From the NCBI GenBank assembly GCA_037447655.1, contig JBBHKE010001484.1:32939-96938 (forward strand): a stretch of DNA of 64,000 nucleotides, in the 5' to 3' direction. Under the pieces are notes generated by a model, which saw only the letters and a program-made list of their open reading frames with translations, had not been told where the DNA came from and did no database searches. Shown piece after piece: positions 33,868-45,369 of the stretch. Numbering within the stretch: position 1 is the stretch's first letter; every line of letters begins with the position of its first letter. The stretch is from Zygnema cylindricum. Its lineage: Eukaryota > Streptophyta > Zygnematophyceae > Zygnematales > Zygnemataceae. The translations under genes were made by a program, and so were the position numbers.

Positions 33868-34600
33868 ACCTTTCCTTCCTCCCTTTCCTTGCGAAGACAT
33901 GCAATATCTCCTGCTTTGGCTCCAAACAAAAAAAAAAATTCCTGGCCAATTTCCTCCGCGATTTCTACGTTTGCTCCGTTGAGGGTACCAATAATAAGGC
34001 AGCCATTCAAGGCAACTTATGTTACAGTCCCACTTGCTTTTACCCGATGCACGATGTGCTGGAGCTCACTCAGGAATGCCAACCAGCCAAATACATGTAA
34101 TTGGGGATAAATATCACTTTTAATACAACTTAAGAAGGGGCAAGGTTAGAGACTAGAAAAGATAAGGATTAATCCAAGCTGGATCAGGATAATAAATTCC
34201 ATGGGAATGTTCTTCTTATAGCAATGCTTTGGCTTCATGCACATAATCCTTTGATTCCTGTTATACTCACAACGGAGCTTCATATAAAGGCATTAGGGTC
34301 TACAAGAAAATGACAAGCCAACATGTTTATTGAATCTCGCCATCAGTTTCAGATTCGTCAGAATATTTGAGGTAAACAAGTAACAAAAAACGAAAGAGAA
34401 TGACAAGATTGCTTCATGCGTTTTTGAAGAATCTTGGCTTTGCGGTTGATGAGATGAGACAGATATTCAGCAGATTTCCTATATCTGGATCGTTTTTTAC
34501 GACACGTCCTACATCAGTCACGAGCTTCACAATGTGCTTCGCCTAAGATTATGTTGCAAATGCTTTCCCACCAAGCATTATCGTACGAGGAACGATTTTA
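33868..34600 (-). pseudogene. Alpha-glucan (starch) phosphorylase remnant
   Basis: Two conserved blocks of plant alpha-glucan phosphorylase are present on the minus strand. About 34470-34600 reads VPRTIMLGGKAFAT, then a stop-damaged residue pair, AKHIVKLVTDVGRVV and NDPDIGNLL. About 33870-34080 reads SELQHI, KASGT, then [20 protein letters not shown] and [20 protein letters not shown], ending in a good 5' splice donor (GGAAAG/GTGAGG at 33870/33869). Between them is intron-like sequence, so this is not a processed copy. Stops and small deletions (in the SNMKF position after ASGT) show it is broken. The enzyme would remove glucose-1-phosphate from starch. The rest of the gene is not in the window. 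Confidence 0.8.
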
Positions 34601-36540
34601 TTTCACGAAAAAACACCAGTTTTGAAACAGATAAATAAATATTAAAAAATGAACATTTTTTAATAATCAAGATACTAAAAACGAGCAAAGATATTAAAAA
34701 AAAAACAAATACACTTTTTGTAAAGAACTAAAAGAACCAAAAAAAAATCAGTGAATAAATTAAGAAATAAAAAACTGCCACTGTACGAAAAGATAAACAA
34801 AAAAAGAAAATGTGGAAAGAGCTAATTGAAACATAAAAAAGAAAAACTGGCGTTATCCAAAAAGGAACTAATAAAAAATTAAGCGATAAAACATAATTTT
34901 GATAATTATTTAAATTGCTTACCCTATCCGAAAAGAAACTTTCATTTTTTCTGTTTTTAAAAAGAGCAAACTAAAACTCCTGGGAATTGTGGCAAAAAAA
35001 AAAAAAAAACAAACAAAAAAATCAGAAAATAAATCCATGTTTTTTTCACAATTTGCTCTTCAAAAAAGTGATGCACACGAAACTTTGTTTGGAAGAGAGG
35101 GAGGGAGAGGGGAGAGATGTAAGCTTACTTAATTTTTTATATTTAGGGTGTTTTTTTTTTTTCTTCACAGTTTTGTCGAATTCAATTTTTATTCACTTTT
35201 TTTCTCTTTTTTTTAGTCTACATATTTATGCTTGAAAATAAACACAAAGAGATCTCGAGTGAGCTATTACATACATAACTTGGACAAGTGTTATGGTCTT
35301 TAGGGGGGCGTTTAAACATAGATGTTAATTGTACTTGTATGGTTTACTACTAGTAGGTCCCCACAGGGCCAAACAGTTTGAAACGGTATGAAACTCTGTC
35401 CTTTTTTTGTGTGCCATTTTTATTTTCTCTTCTTACCACATCTAATTGGTGAAACAAAAACCGCATCGCTTCCCTCCCTCTCCACAAAATCCTTCCATAG
35501 GGCAGAGGCCTCCGAAACTTTCCGGGAGGGAAGGGAGAGAGAGAGGAAAAATGGAGAAGGAAAGAAATAAGGAGAGGAAAAAGACAAGATGGAGAGGGAG
35601 AAAGAAACGAAAAGAGAGAGGAAAAAAGCAAAGGGAAAGGAAAACCACAGTAATCCTATTTGTCATGTAAGTTTTACTAAGTTTTACCTGCGAACCGAGA
35701 TAGACAGAGACCACCAGGACTTAGAGAAATAATGGAAAAAATGGAGCTTAACTACTGACCACGAATAGTATGGAAAAGGAAGATTCCTTTAAGGAATCGA
35801 AAGTAAAATTAGCATCTAAGTAAAATCCGAGATCCAAAAACGCCAGGCATAAACTGACATGAGTGATTCTTTTTTAGAGAGAGAGGGAGAGAGAGACAGA
35901 GAGAGAGAGGGAGAGAGAGACAGACAGACAGGGAGAGAGAGATTTGCTATGCTGTAAAGTAAGAGAGGAGCAGTACCAGCGGAGAGTGGGAAAAATGTGA
36001 CCTTTTTTTTTTCTATCGGTGTTTTTTTTTTTTTTTTACATTACATGTTCTCTTATGTGATTGGTCCTTTAGTTTGTTCATAAGTCTGCGAAGGGAAAGA
36101 ATTCTTGTACGGTTCACGTCCGTGCGCTTCGTTTCGTAATTCTTCAAAAACGAAAAAGTGCATTCCGAACATGATGTTCGATGGCGGAGGGCAGTTGCAG
36201 TCTGGTTTTCGCAGCTGTCGAGTTTTAACGCATAGAACTGCATCTTTTGTCCGCCGCTACGCTCCAAAACGGTCGAAACCGACCGTCCTAACCGTCACCC
36301 GCCGCGTTTTTTGTCATTTTATGAAATTTGGCGTACGGATCCCAAAATTTATGACATCGTTTTCCCATTTTTCCAAGTGTGAACCACGCAATAGATGTCT
36401 CATTCGTACGTATTTTGACATTTTTACGAAATTTCGTTATTTTTTATAGATTTTGAATCTTTCGTAAAATGAGAATACTTTTCGTACGGATAAGGTGTAC
36501 GGATTAAATGTACGTAAATATTCAAATAAAGGGTTGAACT
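34601..36540. other. AT-rich stretch with GA-rich simple repeat
   Basis: Long A and T runs, a GA-rich block (about 35525-35640) and a (GA)n microsatellite at about 35875-35942. No supportable gene. Confidence 0.55.
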
Positions 36541-36654
36541 TACACCGTGAATCGCTATTAGGGCTAAACACTATTTTGGGTTCAATACCTAACGCCAACA
36601 AAAAGTCACAAACTAACGCTAATTTATAGACCTAACAGTAATTTGGATGTAGCC

Positions 36655-37195
36655 GCGATAGTCTTTGTTCACATGTTCGACGCTTGAACATGTGAGAACA
36701 GATTCTCGCGATTCTCCCTCGTCTTTATGATTGAGAATCAAATCTGAGTGCGCTTTTTCGTGGCGACGCACTCAATTTCCCGTGTCGACGCCCTTATCTG
36801 ACACTATTTCTGTACGTCCATACAAAATAATGAGCAGTTTGCGTACGAACCGATTCATTCTTTATACTACACTCTAAATTTTTTAAAAAGTTGAAAAAAA
36901 AGCAATTAACGCTAATTAAATAGTACCTTTAGCCTGTGTTCACATGTTCGACAATTAAACATGTGAGAACAGGTTTCCGTGTTTTTTTTTCGTCGTTATT
37001 GCGTGGAATCAAATCTGAGTACGCTTTTCCGTGGCGACGCACTCAATTTCCCCTGTCGACGCTATTACCTGACACTTATTTTGTACGCCTGTACAGAATA
37101 ACGAATATTTTAGTACGAAGAGAGGCAATTCGTACATTGCACTGTTTATAAGCAATCGAAATTAGAGTAGCTAACGCTAATTAAGAAGTACGCAG
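36655..37195 (+). repeat. Two tandem units of about 270 bp with a palindrome
   Basis: Each unit contains a hairpin with arms CACATGTTC and GAACATGTG (or AACATGTG), then CAAATCTGAGT.CGCTTTT, GTGGCGACGCACTCAATTTC and GTCGACGC, ending in ACGCTAATTAA. Units run about 36655-36925 and 36930-37195. Confidence 0.75.
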
Positions 37196-37542
37196 ATTAA
37201 CGTAAAACAAAAATAAGTTTGATTAAGTTGTAGTAGTATTTTTTATTAGATGTTTTTATATTTTTTCTTTTATCATAAAGTCAAAGTCAGTCAACGCATT
37301 ATATAAATTTTTGAAATCTGTTTCATGCGCATATTCGTTATTTTTTGGGCGTTTCATGCGTGCGTTTTATGCGCATGAGACATCTATGATCAACATTCTT
37401 ACATTGACAACGCAATTTCGTTTCGTGCATTTTAATATTTCGGTACAAGACTTACAGTACTTCAGTTTAAAGAGGTTTCGTTACAGTTTGTGTCAAAGTT
37501 CAATGTAACGCTTAGACGACTAAATTTCAATTTTGCAAGTAA

Positions 37543-38508
37543 GGGTACTTTCGCATGTGCTAAAGTTACAATTATTTTCTGTCGTTTTCCTCTATAACTT
37601 AGAAAAAAATATGAAAATCTGCAACCGTACCAAAAAAATAAAATTGCCACTATACAAGTTGAGTTACCGTGAGACTTTATATGTACTACAGTTTGTCTAC
37701 TAGCGTGATGTAGTTTGTCGTTTAGCGCGTTTCGACCCAATTTCGCGTCCCTTCAGTTCATCTTCAAACTTTGTATAAAATCACCTCGCGAGGTGATTTT
37801 AAATATAGTTACATGAGGTGAGCAAATAGGCAAGCGATGTTGCATGTGTCAAAAGTTTTTGACAATTTTGTGCGCGGAGTACCAAAAAAAAATCCACCAC
37901 ACGTTTGCTGCCTTGTGCGTGACCTTTTTTTCCGTGCGCTTTTTTCCGTACATGGGTCGTGGAGGGGGTTTCGACCAACGGACACCATTTCCCAAAATCG
38001 AAGTCCATGAAAGCACCTCGCTCTCTCTCTCCTTCTCCCACTAACGCGTCTATCTCACAATTCCTGCAATGAAAAAAAGCAAGAAAGGTATCAAATGAAA
38101 GATCTATAAAAAATAATTATTTTGGCTGTCTTTGAACTTATTTTGGTGGCAAGTAGAGTGATAATGGACGAAAAAACAAAATCGGGAAACCATGGCGGAA
38201 TGTTTTAGAATTTGTGACGTCGACGCTATCATAAGTACGAGTGACGTCAAAATGTCACGAACCCTAAACATCTACAATGCCACAAGTAGCTAGACGTCTA
38301 CAACCGTCTCTATTTTGTAAACGTCATCAATTGTCGCGAGTTTTGTACGCGTCGACAATCGTCACAAGTAACACCCACGTCTACATCCTTCACAATCTAA
38401 AATTACGATTTCATATCTTTACATACGAATGCTCTGAAAGCTATAAGCAGAATCTTCGCTAAAAAACAAAATAGCAAGACTAAGTTTCGATTACATGCGA
38501 AAGTACCC
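37543..38508 (+). mobile_element. H1 PIF/Harbinger-like MITE, copy 1
   Basis: 966 bp with terminal inverted repeats GGGTACTTTCGCATGT and ACATGCGAAAGTACCC between TAA duplications (37540-37542 and 38509-38511). The interior has an array of degenerate words such as GTCTACAA and CGTCAC. It is non-coding. Copy 2 at 40199-41160 is its reverse complement. Confidence 0.85.
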
Positions 38509-39400
38509 TAAGTTAATATCCAATGTTGTCTCACCGTGAAGCTCACGTAACGACAAAAAGTGATTGTCTGCAACACTTTTATTTACATGTGGTTACCGCA
38601 ATTTTGTTACCGTAAACGTGCGCTGGCCGTGTGATTTAGTGTTTTTTTATGACGGTCGACGTTCGCAAGCGCGGCAAAAGTTTAAGCAATTGAAACAATA
38701 TTTTGAAAGTCAAAGCTGTCGAACCAATTTACCGTCAAATTTATACTCAACGGTACTTTACTTGTACCAATGTGTACTTTGAATGTACAATATTTCACAA
38801 AATGACGTAAGTGATTTCGCGCAACCAAAATTGTCATTGCCATGATCAATTCCCTATATGCATTCGTACAAAATATTAGAAATCGTACGCCATCGCGAAT
38901 TTAAAATATCGGTACATGCCATATTAATTTACGTGTCAAACAAATCCCGTTTTTTTTAAGCGCACGTTACTATGCGTGCGCGTCTGATTTAATTCATTTT
39001 TTGTAAATTTTCACTTGAAAAGGTACATATATGTACGGTCTGACATCAACTGTACACCACACTTTTTAGATTTTACCGTACTTTCGGCTTTACGTTATTT
39101 TGTACGGTACCTTAATTAACATTTAGGAAAAAAAAAATCATGTATCCTATTTGAAAAAAAAAAACAGAATTTTAAGAACCCAAATTAGAGTTATTGACAC
39201 TAATAACGATTCCCGGTGTACATTCCTTGTACAGTACAGTGAAGTACACTAAAGTATGATAATGTATATAAAGGTACAGTAAAGTACATAAAAATTACAT
39301 GAATGTACTGAGATATACTGTACCTAGATATAGGTAGCACGCTTTTATAATTTACTACGTTAAAATATGTTCCGCAATACGGCTTGTTATGGATCACTTA

Positions 39401-40177
39401 GGGTGCGTCTCTATGTACTTCAAACTTAGAGAATTTACTTTGTTTTTTAGCGTAGATCCGGCGGACCCGGATTTCAAGTGTCCTTATGTGTAACTCTTAA
39501 ATTGTTACCTAAGGGTGTGATGATTGTATACGATGACAATGCCCGTGACGGCTGTGAACGTCTACAATCTGTGATGACGCACGTTATTTTTCGTAACTGC
39601 TTGTGACGTCTCGTGAATTTCGTGACATTGTAGACCTACCGCCCTCCAGCCTGTGCCGTTTCACGGTTGAACAAGATGTGTTTAGCCTTTGCGTTTATTG
39701 TTGGCTCGACATGAAATGGCATCGGAACCTTGAGACCCCTGCAAAAAAAAAATCCGTACCGGATGGAAACGGACAAAACAAAACAAACTGTGTACTTCTC
39801 TTTGTCGTATTAAACAAAAACGGACAAAACATAGCGAATCTTGTACACTTCCACGTCGCTTGAATTCGTTTGAAAAATTTCAAAAAATACGGCACACGCG
39901 AAATATATATTCCTATTTGTTTATAGAAAATCCCTAATTTTAAAACACATCGCGCATGTGTTTTAAACATAAGGTTGAAGATGACGTTTTTGTTGGTCGA
40001 AGTGGGTCGAAAACAAAAGACGACAACATGTAGTACATATTAAATTCGATGATGACGCAAAATGTACTTCTCTTTTTGTCTATTTTTTTGTACGGTTGAA
40101 ACTTACGCGGTACGGCTCCAAGTTTTACAGGAAAACGACATAAAAAAACCCTTACTTAAGCACACAGACACGCACCC
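39401..40177 (-). mobile_element. H2 PIF/Harbinger-like MITE, copy 2
   Basis: 777 bp with ends GGGTGCGTCTCTATGTACTT and a near-complement ending GACACGCACCC, between TTA duplications (39398-39400 and 40178-40180). Its interior is homologous, in opposite orientation, to the copy at 20384-21159. It lies between the two H1 copies, 21 bp from the right one. Confidence 0.82.
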
Positions 40178-40198
40178 TTAATCGAATAGTGCTTCTAA

Positions 40199-41160
40199 GG
40201 GTACTTTCGCATGTAACCGAAACTTAGTCTTGTTACTTTGTTTTTTAGCGAAGATTCTACGTACAGCTTTCAGAGCATTCGTATGTAAAGAAAATGAAAT
40301 TCAAACTTTAGATTGTGACGGATGTAGACGTAGGTGCAATTTGTGACGATTGTAGACGCGTACAAAACTCGCGACAATTGATGACGTTTACAAAATAGAG
40401 ACGGTTGTAGACGTGTAGATACTTATGACATTGTAGATGTTTAGGGTTTGTGACATTTTGACGTCACGTGTACTTATGATAGCGTTGACGTCACAAATTC
40501 CAAAACATTCCGCCATGGTTTCCTGATTTTTTTTTTCGTCCATTCTCTCTACTTGCCACAAAAAGAAGCTAAAAGACAGCCAAAATTTGTTTTTTTATAG
40601 ATCTTTCATTTGATACCTTTCTTGCCTTTTTTCATTGCAAGAATTGTGAGATAGACGCGTTAGTGGGAGAAGGAGAGAGAGAGAGACGCTTTCACGGGCT
40701 TCGCTTTTGCGAAATGGCGTCCGTTGGTCGAAACCCCCTCCACGGCGTCTGTACGGAAAAAAAAAACATGGAAAAAAGTCACGCACAGGCTGGAAACGTT
40801 CGGTGGGTTTTTTTTGTTGGTACTCTGCCCTCAAAAATTGTAAAAAACTTCTGGCACGTGTGACAGCATCTGCCTGTTCGTTTACCTCGTGGAACTTTAT
40901 TTAAAATCACCTCGCAAGGTGATTTTATACAAAGTTTGAAGATGAGCTGGAAGGACGCGGAATTGGGTTGAAATGCGCTAGATGACAAACTGCTTCGCGC
41001 AAGACGACAAATTGCAGTACGTTTAAAGTTGTAAGGTAACGCAACTTGTACGGTATCAATTTCATTTTTTTGGTACGGCTGCGGATTTTCTCGTTTTTTT
41101 CTAAGTTATGGAGGAAAACTACAGAAGATAAATGTAACTTTAGCACATGCGAAAGTACCC
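40199..41160 (-). mobile_element. H1 PIF/Harbinger-like MITE, copy 2 (inverted)
   Basis: 962 bp with the same terminal repeats as copy 1, between TAA duplications (40196-40198 and 41161-41163). The whole element is the reverse complement of 37543-38508. Its right end is about 520 bp upstream of the psbX start codon. Confidence 0.85.
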
Positions 41161-41163
41161 TAA

Positions 41164-41686
41164 GTTCTAACAGTGTTTTATGATAAATTTGAAACCGAAC
41201 TTACGAGTGATTCAAGGGCGATGGCAATTGCCAGTGCCAGCGTACCGTAAGAGCAAAAGCATGCTGTTTGCGCGACAGAAACGACAACGCATCCTAGCTT
41301 TTTTGGCTAAAAGTTCGAATAGTGAAATGTACGCCGTACAAGCCGTGCCATGTACGGCATATTGCTGATGCACGACAAGCTCATCCCATGAGATAATGCG
41401 ATCCAAATCGCGGCCATAGTGGGAACGGCAAATTTTACTCGTCGAAGTCCGTAGGCTGGCCTCGGTAAGCTTCCGTCCGTTCCCATTGGCTGGCGGCGGT
41501 AGGGCCCAGCAGCCAACCAATTCCGGGGGGTCTTTTCGATCTTATCCGCTCTGCGCGGTTTCAATTCTCTTACAAGGGTGCTGTTGCTAACGACGCCTTC
41601 CACGGCATTCTCCTATACTTACCTTGTCATCAGCCATCAAGCAACTCTCAAGCTTCATCTTTCTCCACACCTCTTTCCCTGCTACA
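41164..41686 (+). promoter_or_regulatory. psbX upstream region
   Basis: Unlike the flanking TE sequence this stretch is GC-richer and unique in the window. CCAAT words (for example about 41515) and a GATAAG-type I-box in reverse (CTTATCC, about 41544) are compatible with a light-regulated nuclear photosynthesis gene. No clear TATA box is seen. The transcription start is unknown. Confidence 0.4.
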
Positions 41687-42401
41687 ATGGCTGCCGTCAC
41701 CGCCGCCTCTCTGTCAGTTGTTGCCGCCCCCACATGCCGTCTGGCGGAGAAGATCGATGTTTCCCGCGGCAGTTTGTCTCTTAGTGCTCCCTGCAAATCA
41801 ACCAAGTTGATGGCCAACAGGAGCAGGGTGGTCATGAGGTGATTTGTGACTCCTTTTCTTATGTTAACTTGTCACTTTTTGGGGCGGCCAGGATCTGTTG
41901 ACCTCCTCCCAATTTGCCAAACGACCTTACAAATTTCAGAATATTTCTTAGGCGACTATTTTCAATAACTTTTGAACCTCATATGAAACATTTAGAAGAT
42001 TGTTAAATAAGAACTCGTTTATGTGTATTCCTGCCTATGTATTACATTGAATCAACCTTCTCCTATTATGTATATAACTTCTGTATGTATTTAGATCGCT
42101 GATATTTCTTGTCTTTATTGCCGTTTTAAAAACTATGCTACACCTAACGGTATTGAAATGATACTCATTTGTTTTGTTTGGAAAGTGCAGCATCGAGAAG
42201 AAGCAAAATTTGTCCCTTCCCACTGCTGTGGCTCTCATGGCCGCCGTCGTTGTTCCTGAAATCGCTGAGGCAGCCGCCCCTGGAATCTCTCCTTCCCTGA
42301 AGAACCTCCTCCTCTCAGTTGCTGCTGGAGGTGTTGTCCTCAGTGCCATTGGAGTGGCCGTTGCTGGAGTCTCAGTTTTCGACCCCGTTAAGAGGAAGTA
42401 A
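41687..42401 (+). CDS. psbX: Photosystem II subunit PsbX precursor (nuclear)
   Basis: Small single-span subunit of photosystem II, in the thylakoid membrane near cytochrome b559. Two exons: 41687-41838 and 42191-42401, joined by a 352-bp GT-AG intron (donor GTGATTTG, acceptor GTGCAG) in phase 2, giving 120 residues. The first exon encodes a Ser/Ala/Arg-rich plastid transit peptide starting [12 protein letters not shown]. The second encodes a hydrophobic thylakoid-targeting segment ending [13 protein letters not shown], a typical thylakoid processing site, then the mature protein with [17 protein letters not shown], one membrane span and the conserved end [10 protein letters not shown]. The length is close to that of Arabidopsis PsbX. 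The ATG was chosen because it opens the transit peptide in good context (ACAATGGCT). The gene is intact and is the only complete host gene here. Confidence 0.95.
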
Positions 42402-42867
42402 GAAAAGCCATAGTTGAGACTTATACTAGAAGTATTGTTAGTTAAGTGTTTGTTAGCCCTGCAAGGGTAGCAATAGGGGAATCTTTACTCATTTGTAAAT
42501 TGTTTAGGGTTATTCGAGACGACAGAGTGCTCAAGTGTGCAGGAGTTATTTTGGCCATCGGCTCCTCCAAATGAACAAGATTGGCGTAACAAGATGAGCC
42601 AGTGGTTTAGATAATCAATTTTGCATGGCTGTTAGGGATTGAGTGCAAGCTGCTTTTGGCTGCAGCACGCCTTGTTGCTCGAGTATCATTTATTTCTATA
42701 TTGGAACAACTTCATTGGCTACGCAGTCTTGTCTGTGTTATTGTTTGTCGTCGCTCCGGAGAATGTGGATGTCAGCTGCTCGCATGATTGCATCTGGCTG
42801 TCATTTTTGCTTCAGATTCAGTGGAATTTTTGCTTTTTTCGATGTTGGTTCCTTCTGTTGACGTGGA

Positions 42868-42873
42868 AATAAA
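42868..42873 (+). terminator. Possible psbX polyadenylation signal
   Basis: AATAAA 467 bases after the stop codon, followed by T- and TGT-rich sequence. Nearer, weaker signals cannot be excluded. Confidence 0.35.
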
Positions 42874-44540
42874 TGTATGGTGCGCATGTGTTTCTGTTTT
42901 GACATCTGAGAATGTCGTGTAAATGTAAAATGAATGTGTTTGTAGCTTTTTATGCTGGTGGATAGCCTCACTTGGTTATTAGTTATTTTGACCCGAATGG
43001 GAATTTCTTGTTCATCCTGGGTAGGGAGTTATGTAAAATTTGCTGATAATTTGACACGGCAATAATTGTACAATGTAGCAACGTCCATTTTGTCTCCGCC
43101 TCAATGTTGTTTAGTTCTGGGAGTTTCCGGAAAGGATGTCAGTTGGAAAATTGTCTTGGTTGTTAGGAAGAGGTGACTGTATTCTGTTCATGGTCAACTG
43201 AAGGATTAGGTCTAGGGATGTTGTCTTAGTTATCACCACTATTTCTCCAATTGTTCACATTATTTATCTTGTAGCTCCTTGTACGGGTGCTGTTTTTGTC
43301 TAAACCCTGGGCAGTTCACTATGTCGTCGTACTAGTCAGCCATACTACAGTCAAAAGAGGAGCATGAGCAAATCCCTCGTCAATCTTTTTCCTTTAAACA
43401 ACCATTTATCCCATGCCAATTTAATTTTGAGTTTACTGATTTTTTGAATTTTGTCTTTATTGCATTCTTTCTTCTATTCTTGCTTTTGAAATTCGATGTA
43501 AGCTATGGACTAAGGTGGAAGGTGGGGTTTCACATCAATAACTCTCATGTTTCATACAGTTAGTGTTATTACACAATGAGTCAGTCACTGCCATGTTTCT
43601 CAAAAATATGCACAAGTGGTAGCTTGTGTTTCTTGGAAATGTTGCTGCATCCCATCAGATTGTAGTCAATATGCCATACTAATACACAGATCTTCCTGCA
43701 CATCATTTTCGGGAATAACTATGCAAATTTTCGCAAATTTTTGCAAATTTCTACAGTTCAGGAAGAAAATAATGTGCAATGTTTTTGGAGGATGACTGAT
43801 CTAAAAAATGTGAAGCAAAACCTGGAAGAGAGACAGGTATAGGGAAAGTCATCATGATTGATGTCGGGCCAAATAATGTTGTGAGGGGTGAAAAACATTT
43901 GAATCTCTGACGGTCGAGGTCTGAAATATTTTAAAATGTTGGATGTCAGCACAGCGACTTCAATTTCATTCTCTGATTATAATTCTCAAATCTTGTGTTG
44001 ATTGTGAAATGTCAGCCTACTTCGGACCAATAACCTTCAAAAGATGACGTGATTAAATTTCCAAAGTAACCCATCAATCACAAGTGAAAAAAGCTCAGCT
44101 TCCAGGAAAACATAAACATTCCATGTAAGGCAATACCACAAACTGAACAAGTATGCTTGAAAAATAAACAGAATGCAGTAACAACAAAAGTAATTAAAAA
44201 CACACGTGATAACAACTCAAATTCCACAATGTCAGCCATCTTGTGGATTTTTGACTGCGGAAAGCCGTTACAACAATTGTTAAGCCTTTACTGAGCTAGA
44301 TTTTCTGAGACATTTCAGTCATGGGGTCATTGACAAATTGACTATTTACAATTCATATTAAAATGAAAGTCAAATCTAATACCAAACCTTTGGACTAAAC
44401 TCATGTACAAAACATGCTACCAAACATGCTCCTAACTGAACTTCACAAAATCTCCACTGGTTTTCAGCAACGACACAACAGACAAATTACATTGGAGTTG
44501 AATAACTGCAATCTCTAACAACGCAACAAGCTCACAACAA
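42874..44540. other. Intergenic stretch without supportable gene
   Basis: Non-repetitive, AT-rich sequence. No coding region is convincing. Confidence 0.5.
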
Positions 44541-44725
44541 CTTTCACTTCCCTCGTGAAAAAGGAGAGATCATGGGGTCCACAACCATCATCCAGAAATG
44601 GGCCTCATGACCTTTCCCATCACCTCAATTCTTATTTCCCATTTTTCCTTTTCCTACAATTGTTTCCACCATTCCTACCACAGAACAGCCATCTGCACTT
44701 CGAACAAAAAAGTTGTCTCCTCTCT

Positions 44726-44993
44726 TCAATAATCGTCATCCATGCCATCATCCACTTCCTCCTCCAATTCCTCCTCGTAATCATCCACACTGGGCATGTA
44801 TGCCGTGGCTTGAATTTCTTCAAACGTCCTCTCCTGTCTCCTTCTCGGGGGTGTCAATTTAAAACTCTCACTAACCCACTGATTGAATCCTGGGGATTTG
44901 TACAGTCCTTGTAAAGCTCCTTGAGTACACGCATAAGAGACCGATTCAATTTCTTCTCTGTCTCGATGATACGGGATTCTATGAAAGCTCGAC
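44726..44993 (-). CDS. C-terminal part of an unrecognised protein, cut by the N gap
   Basis: On the minus strand one frame stays open from the gap (44993) to a TGA at 44728, about 88 codons, with no ATG until near the end. It reads REEIESVSYACTQGALQGLY, then SPGFNQWVSESFKLTPPRRR, TFEEIQATAYMPSVDDY and an acidic tail EEELEEEVDDGMDDDY. A basic stretch followed by a strongly acidic C-terminus is typical of real protein ends and unlike chance sequence. Upstream exons would lie in or beyond the gap, and none was recognised after 45003. I cannot name the family. It could be a host gene or part of a retroelement. Confidence 0.5.
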
Positions 44994-45003
44994 NNNNNNN
45001 NNN
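44994..45003. other. Assembly gap (10 N)
   Basis: Ten N. True distance and even adjacency of the two sides are uncertain. Confidence 0.99.
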
Positions 45004-45369
45004 TATTTTCTATAGGAATGCAGTTCGTCTCAAATTAGACATGCTGCAGTTTTATGGAAGAATTGAGTCATCCAAGACGACGATCAAGCACTTATAAGAC
45101 GAATCAACCGGTGACTTTAACAATAACACCGTATGCATGGGAAGCTGTATAAAAAGATCATCCTTACATTTTTCCGTATGCTCGCAGTTTTCGCTACAAT
45201 AACAATTTCAGTGGCCAACTAAGCAGAATATTCACGAACTAGCAGCAGAACCTACTGAGTTAAGAAGGTATTTTGACGTCGTACAGATTAAACTCTGCTT
45301 GACGTAAGGATATCTTTTATGAGTACTCTGAGGTAGTATATTAGAATGGTTCATGGTTAGTGAGAACCC

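Larger units (their letters stand above)
36543..39218 (+). mobile_element. H3 TIR element, long copy with nested H1 element
   Basis: Inverted ends CACCGTGAATCGCTATTAG at 36543 and CTAATAACGATTCCCGGTG at 39218, each flanked by TA. Its right part is homologous to the short H3 copy at 18470-19007. Without the nested H1 element (37543-38508 plus one duplication) it is about 1.7 kb. No transposase frame is visible. The presence of two ends in the right orientation is good evidence, but the pairing of these two ends is inferred. Confidence 0.5.

Noticed and set aside
35446-35670. Basic, Arg/Lys/Glu-rich frame
   Set aside because: It is a translation of GA-rich low-complexity DNA. Both strands are open for the same reason.
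41212-41603. Two minus-strand frames of about 100 codons upstream of psbX
   Set aside because: They overlap the psbX promoter region, resemble no known protein and lack splice or start context.
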